This document shows positions 57,552-64,000 of a stretch of 64,000 bases of DNA, one piece after another. Position 1 is the first letter of the stretch, and each line of letters begins with the position of its first letter. This stretch comes from Streptomyces profundus (lineage in GTDB: Bacteria > Actinomycetota > Actinomycetes > Streptomycetales > Streptomycetaceae): the NCBI RefSeq assembly GCF_020740535.1, contig NZ_CP082362.1:5577501-5641500 (forward strand), in the 5' to 3' direction. The notes under the pieces were generated by a model. It was not told the origin of the DNA. It worked only from the letters and a program-made list of their open reading frames with translations, and ran no database searches. Position numbers and translations under genes: made by a program.

Positions 57552-58301
57552 TCAGACTCGCCGCATCACGGCGACCACCTTGCCGAGGATGGTGGCCTCG
57601 TCGCCCGGGATCGGCTGGTAGGCGGCGTTGTGCGGGAGCAGCCAGATCTGGCCGTCCTCGCGCTTGAAACGCTTGACCGTGGCCTCGCCGTCCAGCATCG
57701 CGGCCACGATGTCGCCGTTCTCGGCGACGGGCTGCCTGCGGACCGTCACCCAGTCGCCGTCGCAGATGGCGGCCTCGATCATCGAGTCCCCCACGACCTT
57801 GAGGACGAACAGCTCGCCGTCGCCGACCAGCTGGCGGGGGAGGGGGAAGACATCCTCCACGGACTCCTCGGCGAGGATGGGGCCACCGGCGGCGATCCGG
57901 CCCACCAGGGGCACATACGAGGCGGCGGGCTTGCCGGCCGTGTCCGTGGGCTGGGGGGCGGGCGTCTCGGCACCGCGCACCTCGTAGGCGCGGGGGCGGT
58001 GCGGATCGCGGCGGAGGAAGCCCTTGCGTTCCAGGGCCATCAGCTGGTGGGCCACCGACGAGGTGCTGGAGAGGCCGACGGCCTGGCCGATCTCGCGCAT
58101 CGACGGCGGGTAACCGCGCCGCTGCACGGAATCACGGATGACCTCGATGACCCGCCGCTGGCGGTCGGTGAGCCCGGAGCTGTCGGCCCGGATCCCGGGG
58201 GGCCGGCCGGGCATCGCGCGACTGGCCGGAGCACCTGGCGTGTCCAGCCGGTCCTGGCGGCGCTCAGCGGCGGTGATGGCGTCGTCTGCTGCGGTGGTCA
58301 T
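57552..58301 (-). CDS. lexA: LexA repressor
   Basis: A 249-residue SOS repressor: winged-helix domain [20 protein letters not shown] with [17 protein letters not shown], Ala-Gly cleavage site in RIAAGGPIL, catalytic Ser in [16 protein letters not shown] and Lys in [12 protein letters not shown]. The N-terminal 45-residue extension is typical of Streptomyces. It is divergent from nrdR, convergent with the DinG-like gene, and has a LexA-box about 65 bases before its start, so it is autoregulated. Confidence 0.96.
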   Translation of the reverse strand: MTTAADDAITAAERRQDRLDTPGAPASRAMPGRPPGIRADSSGLTDRQRRVIEVIRDSVQRRGYPPSMREIGQAVGLSSTSSVAHQLMALERKGFLRRDPHRPRAYEVRGAETPAPQPTDTAGKPAASYVPLVGRIAAGGPILAEESVEDVFPLPRQLVGDGELFVLKVVGDSMIEAAICDGDWVTVRRQPVAENGDIVAAMLDGEATVKRFKREDGQIWLLPHNAAYQPIPGDEATILGKVVAVMRRV

Positions 58302-58364
58302 TTCGGCCCCTTCTCAGGTGGTACTCCCTAGTCAGACAACGGTAGTTGGTATCGAAAGGTTGCG

Positions 58365-58380
58365 CCAAACACACGTTCGA
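58365..58380 (-). promoter_or_regulatory. LexA box upstream of lexA
   Basis: On the minus strand the sequence reads TCGAACGTGTGTTTGG: GAAC-N4-GTTT, one mismatch from the operator consensus GAAC-N4-GTTC. It lies about 64-79 bases before the lexA ATG, the expected place for autoregulation. Confidence 0.8.
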
Positions 58381-58586
58381 GTGAAATATCATCGAACGGC
58401 CACCGAGGAGCGGACCATAGGTGTATTGGTCGCAAACGGTAGCCGGTGCCAGGGTGCGAACGGTAACCGGGGCGTGCGGTAGCCTCCCAGGCGCCACCGG
58501 CTCCGTCCTCGGGCCGGCCGTGCGCCGGCCCGGCCGTCCCGCGTCCGCCGGGTCGCGACACGCGCCCCGATGATGTTGACGTGGCA

Positions 58587-58602
58587 ACCCCAGATCTAGT
58601 GG
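58587..58602 (+). promoter_or_regulatory. NrdR box 1 upstream of nrdRJ
   Basis: ACCCCAGATCTAGTGG matches the NrdR consensus (acaCwAtATaTwGtgt) at most of the strongly conserved positions. It begins 32 bases before box 2, the standard three-turn spacing. TTGACG (58576-58581) just upstream could be a -35 element. Confidence 0.75.
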
Positions 58603-58618
58603 TTGGATGTGCGTCGGG

Positions 58619-58634
58619 CACCCACAAATTGTGG
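58619..58634 (+). promoter_or_regulatory. NrdR box 2 upstream of nrdRJ
   Basis: CACCCACAAATTGTGG contains the palindrome CCACAA-A-TTGTGG and fits the NrdR consensus in the same register as box 1. TATGCT (58666-58671) downstream may be a -10. NrdR bound to both boxes should repress nrdRJ when dATP is plentiful. The remainder of the 479-base lexA-nrdR region shows nothing else recognisable. Confidence 0.75.
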
Positions 58635-58780
58635 TCCCGGGTCTCCGTGGGCTCGGGGAATCGCCTATGCTTGGCAGTGCCTCGTGAGGCCGCCCCGGCG
58701 GTCGGAGCGAAGGACGTCGCCATGCCAGGACGCTCCGCGTGACTACGCCGCGTCACCGAGTTGGGAGAGGGGAGAGGGCT

Positions 58781-59290
58781 GTGCACTGTCCCTTCTGTCG
58801 CCACTCCGACAGCCGCGTCGTTGACAGCCGGACGGCCGACGACGGCACGCTGATCCGCCGTCGCCGCCAGTGCCCGAACTGCTCCAGGCGTTTCACCACG
58901 GTCGAGACCGCCTCGCTGATGGTGATCAAGCGCAGCGGCGTCACCGAGCCCTTCAGTCGCGACAAGGTGATCGCCGGCGTTCGGAAGGCATGCCAGGGGC
59001 GTCCCGTCACGGAGGACGCGCTGGCGCTGCTGGGGCAACGCGTCGAAGAGGCCGTGCGCGCCACCGGCAGCGCCGAGTTGTCCACCCACGATGTGGGGCT
59101 GGCGATACTCGGTCCGCTGCGCGAGTTGGATCTGGTGGCCTACCTCCGCTTCGCGTCCGTGTACCGCGCGTTCGAGTCGCTGGAGGACTTCGAGTCCGCC
59201 GTCGCCGAACTGCGCGAGGGATTCGCGGAGAGCGCGCCCGCCCAGCGCCGGGCCGACGGCGCGGACCAGGCGATCCCCGACAAGACCTGA
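58781..59290 (+). CDS. nrdR: Transcriptional repressor NrdR
   Basis: A 169-residue repressor of ribonucleotide reductase genes. It starts with the zinc ribbon (HCPFC and CPNCSRRF), followed by an ATP-cone domain ([19 protein letters not shown] and [20 protein letters not shown]) that senses ATP/dATP. The GTG at 58781 is chosen because GGAGAGGG lies directly upstream and the Zn motif starts at residue 3. It is the first gene of the nrdRJ operon and is controlled by the paired NrdR boxes upstream. Confidence 0.95.
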   Translation: MHCPFCRHSDSRVVDSRTADDGTLIRRRRQCPNCSRRFTTVETASLMVIKRSGVTEPFSRDKVIAGVRKACQGRPVTEDALALLGQRVEEAVRATGSAELSTHDVGLAILGPLRELDLVAYLRFASVYRAFESLEDFESAVAELREGFAESAPAQRRADGADQAIPDKT

Positions 59291-59394
59291 CCGGGGCGCG
59301 CTCCACGCGCGCCGGCCAACAGTCAACAAACAGCACGGTGACCCGGTGTCAAACCTGGTCACACTAGGGCGTTATGCCCGATCTGGGAGGCGGA

Positions 59395-62280
59395 ATGACT
59401 GAGACGACGAGTGGCCCGGCACGCGGTTCACGCGCCAAGAACGGCAAGGGAGCCAAGGGCCTGCGGGTTGAGCGGATCCACACCACCCCGGGGGTGCACC
59501 CCTACGACGAGGTGGTGTGGGAGCGGCGCGACGTCGTCATGACCAACTGGCGTGACGGTTCGATCAACTTCGAGCAGCGTGGCGTCGAGTTCCCCGACTT
59601 CTGGTCGGTGAACGCGGTCAACATCGTTACCAGCAAGTACTTCCGTGGCGCTGTCGGCACCCCCCAGCGGGAGACCGGGCTCAAGCAGTTGATCGACCGG
59701 GTGGTGCGCAGCTACCGCGCCGGCGGCGAGAAGTATGGTTACTTCGCCTCTCCCGCGGACGCGGAGATCTTCGAACACGAACTGGCCTACGCGCTGTTGC
59801 ACCAGGTCTTCAGCTTCAACTCGCCGGTCTGGTTCAACGTGGGAACCACGCAGCCGCAGCAGGTCAGCGCCTGTTTCATCCTCTCGGTCGAGGACTCCAT
59901 GGAGTCCATCCTGGACTGGTACAAGGAAGAGGGGATGATCTTCAAGGGCGGCTCTGGCGCCGGCCTCAACCTCTCCCGCATCCGGTCCTCCAAGGAGCTG
60001 CTCTCCTCCGGCGGCAACGCCTCGGGGCCCGTCTCCTTCATGCGCGGCGCCGACGCCTCGGCCGGCACCATCAAGTCCGGTGGCGCCACGCGTCGCGCGG
60101 CGAAGATGGTGGTGCTCGACGTGGACCACCCGGACATCGAGGCGTTCATCGAGACCAAGGTCAAGGAGGAGGAGAAGATCCGCGCGCTGCGGGACGCGGG
60201 CTTCGACATGGACCTCGGCGGGGACGACATCACCTCCGTCCAGTACCAGAACGCCAACAACTCGGTGCGGGTGAACGACGAGTTCATGCGGGCCGTGGAG
60301 TCCGGGTCGTCCTTCGGGCTGCGCGGGCGGATCTCGGGCGAGATCATCGAGCAGGTGGACGCCAGGACGCTGTTCCGCAAGATGGCGGAGGCCGCCCACG
60401 CCTGCGCCGACCCCGGCATTCAGTACGACGATGTCATCAACCACTGGCACACCTCGCCCGAGTCGGGCCGGATCACCGCGTCCAACCCGTGCAGCGAGTA
60501 CATGCACCTGGACAACTCCTCGTGCAACCTCGCCTCGTTGAACCTGATGAAGTTCCTCTCCGACGACGATCAGGGCAACCAGTCGTTCGACGCGGCGCGC
60601 TTCGCCAAGGTCGTCGAGCTGGTCATCACCGCGATGGACATCTCGATCAGCTTCGCCGACTTCCCGACCGAGAAGATCGGGGAGACCACCAGGGCCTTCC
60701 GCCAGCTGGGCATCGGCTACGCCAACCTGGGCGCGCTGCTCATGGCCACCGGCCACGCCTACGACTCCGACGGCGGCCGGGCCCTGGCCGGGGCGATCAC
60801 CTCGCTGATGACCGGCACCTCCTACCGGCGCTCCGCCGAGCTCGCCTCCGTGGTCGGTCCCTACGAGGGGTACGCCCGCAACAGCGACGCCCACAACCGG
60901 GTGATGCGGCAGCACGCCGAGGCGAACGACACCGCGCTCCGGGTGGACGACCTGGACGGCCCGGTCTGGGCTGCGGCCACCGAGGCATGGCAGGACGTGC
61001 TGCGGCTCGGCAGGAAGAACGGCTTCCGCAACGCCCAGGCGTCGGTCCTCGCGCCGACCGGCACCATCGGTCTGATGATGGACTGCGACACCACCGGGAT
61101 CGAGCCCGACCTGGCGCTGGTCAAGTACAAGAAGCTGGTCGGCGGCGGCTCGATGCAGATCGTCAACAACACCGTGCCCAAGGCGTTGAAGCGGCTCGGC
61201 TACCAGCCGGAGCAGGTGGAGGCGATCGTCGCCCACATCGCCGAGCACGGCAATGTGGTGAACGCCCCCGGGCTGAAGCAGGAGCACTACGAGGTCTTCG
61301 ACTGCGCCATGGGCGAGCGGTCGATCGCCCCGATGGGGCATGTGCGGATGATGGCCGCCGCCCAGCCGTTCCTGAGCGGTGCCATCTCCAAGACGGTCAA
61401 CATGCCGAGCAGCAGCACGGCGGACGACGTCGCGGAGATCTACCTCCAGGGTTGGAAGCTCGGCGTCAAGGCGCTGGCCGTCTATGTGGAGAACAGCAAG
61501 GTCGGTCAGCCGCTGTCGGCCAAGCGGAAGGAGCCGGCGAAGACCGAGCAGCCGGCCTCCGCCGAGCCGGAGCGGGTGATCGAGTACCGTCCGGTCCGCC
61601 GGCGCCTGCCGAAGGGGCGTCCCGGCATCACCACCTCGTTCACGGTGGGTGGCGCCGAGGGCTATATGACGGCCAACTCCTACCCGGACGACGGGTTGGG
61701 CGAGGTCTTCCTGAAGATGTCCAAGCAGGGGTCCACTCTCGCGGGCATGATGGACGCCTTCTCCATCGCGGTTTCGGTCGGCCTGCAGTACGGGGTGCCG
61801 TTGGAGACGTATGTCTCGAAGTTCACCAACATGCGCTTCGAGCCGGCCGGTATGACGGACGACCAGGACGTGCGGATGGCGCAGTCCATCGTGGACTACA
61901 TCTTCCGCCGCCTCGCGCTGGACTTCCTGCCGTTCGAGACCCGGTCGGCGCTCGGTATCCACACGGCGGCCGAACGGCAGCGCCACCTGGAGACGGGCTC
62001 CTACGAGCCGGGCGACGAGGAGCTGGACGTCGAGGGGCTCTCCCAGTCGGCGCCGCTCCAGGGGCTGTCGGGGCCGGCCGATGACGCTCAGGCGGCACCG
62101 GCTCCCACACAGGCGGCGCGGCCGGCGCCGATCGAGGCCCACAGCTCCACCGAGCTGGCGGAGATGCAACTGGGGCTGAACGCCGACGCGCCGCTCTGCC
62201 TCTCCTGCGGCACCAAGATGCGCAGGGCCGGCAGCTGCTACCTGTGCGAGGGCTGCGGGTCCACCAGCGGCTGCAGCTGA
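59395..62280 (+). CDS. nrdJ: Vitamin B12-dependent (class II) ribonucleotide reductase NrdJ
   Basis: A 961-residue adenosylcobalamin-dependent ribonucleotide reductase. Recognisable segments: FSFNSPVWFNVGT, KGGSGAGLNLSRIRSS, ASNPCSEYMHLDNSSCNLASLN (active-site Cys and catalytic glutamate region), APTGTIGLMMDCDTTGIEP, and a C-terminal Cys-rich tail (CLSCGTKMRRAGSCYLCEGC) that relays electrons from thioredoxin. It needs no oxygen for radical generation, unlike class Ia. The ATG at 59395 follows GGGAGGCGG. It is co-transcribed with nrdR, 104 bases upstream. Confidence 0.96.
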   Translation: MTETTSGPARGSRAKNGKGAKGLRVERIHTTPGVHPYDEVVWERRDVVMTNWRDGSINFEQRGVEFPDFWSVNAVNIVTSKYFRGAVGTPQRETGLKQLIDRVVRSYRAGGEKYGYFASPADAEIFEHELAYALLHQVFSFNSPVWFNVGTTQPQQVSACFILSVEDSMESILDWYKEEGMIFKGGSGAGLNLSRIRSSKELLSSGGNASGPVSFMRGADASAGTIKSGGATRRAAKMVVLDVDHPDIEAFIETKVKEEEKIRALRDAGFDMDLGGDDITSVQYQNANNSVRVNDEFMRAVESGSSFGLRGRISGEIIEQVDARTLFRKMAEAAHACADPGIQYDDVINHWHTSPESGRITASNPCSEYMHLDNSSCNLASLNLMKFLSDDDQGNQSFDAARFAKVVELVITAMDISISFADFPTEKIGETTRAFRQLGIGYANLGALLMATGHAYDSDGGRALAGAITSLMTGTSYRRSAELASVVGPYEGYARNSDAHNRVMRQHAEANDTALRVDDLDGPVWAAATEAWQDVLRLGRKNGFRNAQASVLAPTGTIGLMMDCDTTGIEPDLALVKYKKLVGGGSMQIVNNTVPKALKRLGYQPEQVEAIVAHIAEHGNVVNAPGLKQEHYEVFDCAMGERSIAPMGHVRMMAAAQPFLSGAISKTVNMPSSSTADDVAEIYLQGWKLGVKALAVYVENSKVGQPLSAKRKEPAKTEQPASAEPERVIEYRPVRRRLPKGRPGITTSFTVGGAEGYMTANSYPDDGLGEVFLKMSKQGSTLAGMMDAFSIAVSVGLQYGVPLETYVSKFTNMRFEPAGMTDDQDVRMAQSIVDYIFRRLALDFLPFETRSALGIHTAAERQRHLETGSYEPGDEELDVEGLSQSAPLQGLSGPADDAQAAPAPTQAARPAPIEAHSSTELAEMQLGLNADAPLCLSCGTKMRRAGSCYLCEGCGSTSGCS

Positions 62281-62314
62281 TCCCGGACGGGAGCCGTCGG
62301 TAGACGCGTTGGTC

Positions 62315-62348
62315 GGGGCGGTGGAGCTGGTTTCGGCTCCACCGCCCC
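62315..62348. terminator. Terminator between nrdJ and terD
   Basis: GGGGCGGTGGAGC (62315-62327) and GCTCCACCGCCCC (62336-62348) form a perfect 13-bp stem with an eight-base loop between two convergent genes. No T run. Confidence 0.85.
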
Positions 62349-62380
62349 CGGCGTGCGTCGGGGTGGACGGCGGGCCGGGG

Positions 62381-62911
62381 TCAGGCGAGGTCGTTCCCCA
62401 TGACCGTGGCGAAGCCGTCCGGATCGGTGTCGAAGCCGCGGGAGACCTTGCGGAAGGCCCAGTTCCCGGAGCTGTCCCTGATGAACTCCGCGATGCTGGC
62501 GGCCGTGCTGGAGGCGACGGAGGCCAGATCGTCCTCGGCGAGCGAGGTGTGGCCCTCGTGGACCTCGATGATGGGGCGGGCGATGTCGCCGAACGTGCGC
62601 CGCCCGTGGCGCTGTTGGATGGCGACGCCGACCACGACGCGGGTGAGGTTGTCGGCGAGCCGGTCGAGCTCCAGGGTCAGGACCTCGTCCGAGCCGAAAC
62701 CCACGCCCGTCGCGCTGTTCCTGGTGAGGGTGATCGTGCCGTCGGGGGAGCGGCTGTCGAAGTGGACGAGGTAGGCCGGGACGCCGTGGGGAGCCTGCTC
62801 CTCGTAGGTCGCGGCGATGAGGTCCAGATCGTGGGGCGGGGCGTCGGCGGGGCTCGGGTCCCAGCGGAGGGTGACCTCGACCGTCTCGATCCCCTTGTTG
62901 AATGGGCTCAC
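62381..62911 (-). CDS. TerD-family calcium-binding stress protein
   Basis: A 176-residue TerD-domain protein (VSPFNKGIETVEVTLRWDP, DLDLIAATYEE, SATGVGFGSDEVLTLELDRL). The family binds calcium and is tied to tellurite and other stress responses; streptomycetes carry many copies with roles in development and stress. GTG 62911 is chosen with AAGGGA six bases upstream; the frame is open further but without a start signal. It is alone on the minus strand. Confidence 0.88.
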   Translation of the reverse strand: MSPFNKGIETVEVTLRWDPSPADAPPHDLDLIAATYEEQAPHGVPAYLVHFDSRSPDGTITLTRNSATGVGFGSDEVLTLELDRLADNLTRVVVGVAIQQRHGRRTFGDIARPIIEVHEGHTSLAEDDLASVASSTAASIAEFIRDSSGNWAFRKVSRGFDTDPDGFATVMGNDLA

Positions 62912-63183
62912 CAAACATCCCTTCCGTGCGGGTGGAGGAGCCGCGCCATGGTGTGGGACGGAACCCCCCATAAGGCCATTCTCGCCATCTCCGGGGTGCC
63001 CTAACCACCGGGCGCCCGGGGCGGATTGGTCCTGGGACACGGCTGTGTCACGGCTGTTGCGCCGGTGGCGCGGACCAGGGGTTCCGAACGGGGAACGGTT
63101 TCGGCGTCGTGGGCGGACGGTTGGCGGGGGCGTGATCGTGGAACCCGTGCGCCCCCGGGGCGAGATGGCCTTACGATGGCGCG

Positions 63184-63792
63184 GTGCTGGTCAAGTGGAT
63201 TCGTTGTGCCGTGGTTGACCGGGTCGGCTTTGATCGCGGCCAGCGGAAGTGGGCGGGACTGCTCGGCGAGCCCGGATTTCTGGCGCAGGGGGGTGGCTGG
63301 AGTCGTTCCCAGCCCGGGGTGGTCCACCTGTTCGGTTTCTGGGAGAGCCGCGCCTTCTACGACTCCTTCATGGCTCGTTCCTACGACCGGCTGGCGGCCT
63401 CGCAACAGGGGAGCTACCAGGACCTCCGCGTTCGTCTTTTCGAATACAGATTCGACGTGAAGATGGGGTTCGAGCCACGTTTCTCGGACGCCGACCTGCT
63501 GCGCGTGGCCCACACACGGGTGTACGAGGAGCGGACCGAGCACTTCGCTCTGATGCAGGAGAAGGTGTGGAATCCGGCGATGGCCGGCTCCCCCGGGATG
63601 TTGCGCGGCGTGTTCGCGGAGGCGGAGGCGGAGCGGGAGTTTCTGGTGCTCTCCATGTGGAAGTCCGCCGCCGAACGGGCCAAGTACCGCACCGAGCGGG
63701 TGGAGCGGCTGGCGCTACGCGCCCAGACCGGCGCCGATATCGAGGCCATCACCGGGGACGTGATCGATGTGGAGCCGTCCTGGACGGTGTGA
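63184..63792 (+). CDS. Tandem dimeric-alpha/beta-barrel protein (DUF4937-like)
   Basis: A 202-residue protein made of two similar halves, each resembling the ferredoxin-like monooxygenase/ABM fold: LVKWIRCAVVDRVGFDRG...FWESRAFYDSFM and LLRVAHTRVYEERTEHF...MWKSAAERAKYR. The second half has MQEKVWNPAMAGSPGMLRGVF, the best conserved stretch. Both halves end in a W-[E/K]-S-x-A motif. Function is unknown. The GTG at 63184 begins the conserved N-terminus; the histidine phosphatase follows within 62 bases. Confidence 0.82.
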   Translation: MLVKWIRCAVVDRVGFDRGQRKWAGLLGEPGFLAQGGGWSRSQPGVVHLFGFWESRAFYDSFMARSYDRLAASQQGSYQDLRVRLFEYRFDVKMGFEPRFSDADLLRVAHTRVYEERTEHFALMQEKVWNPAMAGSPGMLRGVFAEAEAEREFLVLSMWKSAAERAKYRTERVERLALRAQTGADIEAITGDVIDVEPSWTV

Positions 63793-63854
63793 GCCCCCCT
63801 CCCGTTCGGGTGCCCGCCTCGGCTCGCTTCCGCGAGGCGAACTACGCTGGAGCC

Positions 63855-64000
63855 ATGGCACAGCCCCGGCGCATCATCCTCATGCGACATGGAGAATCGC
63901 AGGGGAACCAGGACGACTCGGTGTACCAGCACATACCGGATCACGCTCTGGACCTGACCGAGAAGGGTCAGCGCCAGGCGCAGGCCGCGGGCGAGCAGTT
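63855..64000 (+). CDS. Histidine phosphatase family protein, 5' part (runs past window end)
   Basis: The frame opens with MAQPRRIILMRHGESQGNQD, containing the LMRHGES catalytic motif of the phosphoglycerate-mutase/histidine phosphatase superfamily, and continues with DLTEKGQRQAQAAGEQ. Only the first 48 codons are in the window. The substrate cannot be guessed from this part. Confidence 0.88.
   Translation, partial: MAQPRRIILMRHGESQGNQDDSVYQHIPDHALDLTEKGQRQAQAAGEQ

Noticed and set aside
59428..62169. 913-codon minus-strand frame opposite nrdJ
   Set aside because: The plus strand is a full class II reductase; the minus product is His/Arg/Val-rich without motifs.

Overview
The window is from a high-GC actinomycete chromosome, almost certainly Streptomyces or a close relative. 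The signs are the strong G/C bias at third codon positions, frequent GTG and TTG starts, actinobacterial SOS boxes (GAAC-N4-GTTC), a ClgR-type regulator ending in Ala-Ala, class II ribonucleotide reductase under NrdR, and a gene order that matches, from memory, the core region around recA, lexA and nrdJ of Streptomyces coelicolor (about SCO5745 to SCO5808). No insertion sequence, prophage or CRISPR array was seen; this is core chromosome with a few accessory genes.

Layout. 1-2166: 3' part of a 23S rRNA, a 5S rRNA, tRNA-Thr(GGT) and a terminator. 2220-11692: an osmostress signalling island, with an OsaC-like kinase/PAS/GAF/phosphatase protein divergent from an OsaA-like hybrid histidine kinase carrying ten 92-residue HAMP-type repeats, followed by the OsaB-like response regulator. 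11792-18694: ftsK, a RodZ-like membrane HTH protein, rimO, pgsA, cinA and clgR, all rightward. 18801-25516: the giant helicase Lhr (leftward), an AraC-type regulator and an AzlC/AzlD exporter pair. 25557-27687: a DUF3046 protein, then recA-recX under a LexA-type promoter, ending in a 14-bp palindromic tandem repeat. 27882-35435: an FAD monooxygenase behind the gluABCD glutamate uptake operon (leftward), with the divergent gluR-gluK two-component pair. 35401-39628: a GH38 alpha-mannosidase whose 3' end overlaps gluK, and an orphan TAXI solute-binding protein. 39705-49340: miaB, a LigB-like protein, miaA, a small membrane protein, dapF, an RshA-type RelA/SpoT homologue, hflX and panD. 49429-55443: a lipoprotein serine protease and a compact three-gene NRPS-independent siderophore (NIS) locus: two IucA/IucC synthetases around an acyltransferase. 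55499-62280: DinG-like helicase, lexA, nrdR and nrdJ, with an SOS box and a pair of NrdR boxes in the lexA/nrdR intergenic region. 62381-64000: TerD, a tandem-domain DUF protein and the start of a histidine phosphatase.

Themes. DNA damage and DNA metabolism genes cluster here (recA, recX, lexA, dinG-like, lhr, ftsK, nrdRJ); recA and lexA carry recognisable LexA operators. tRNA and ribosome maintenance is also concentrated (miaA, miaB, rimO, hflX). Stress sensing is represented by OsaABC, ClgR, RshA and TerD. The most promising little-characterised system is the NIS locus at 50936-55443: it has two synthetases and an acyltransferase but no adjacent monooxygenase, decarboxylase, exporter or uptake gene, so its product cannot be predicted with confidence. 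The leader architecture before panD and the palindromic repeat array after recX are the most interesting non-coding signals.
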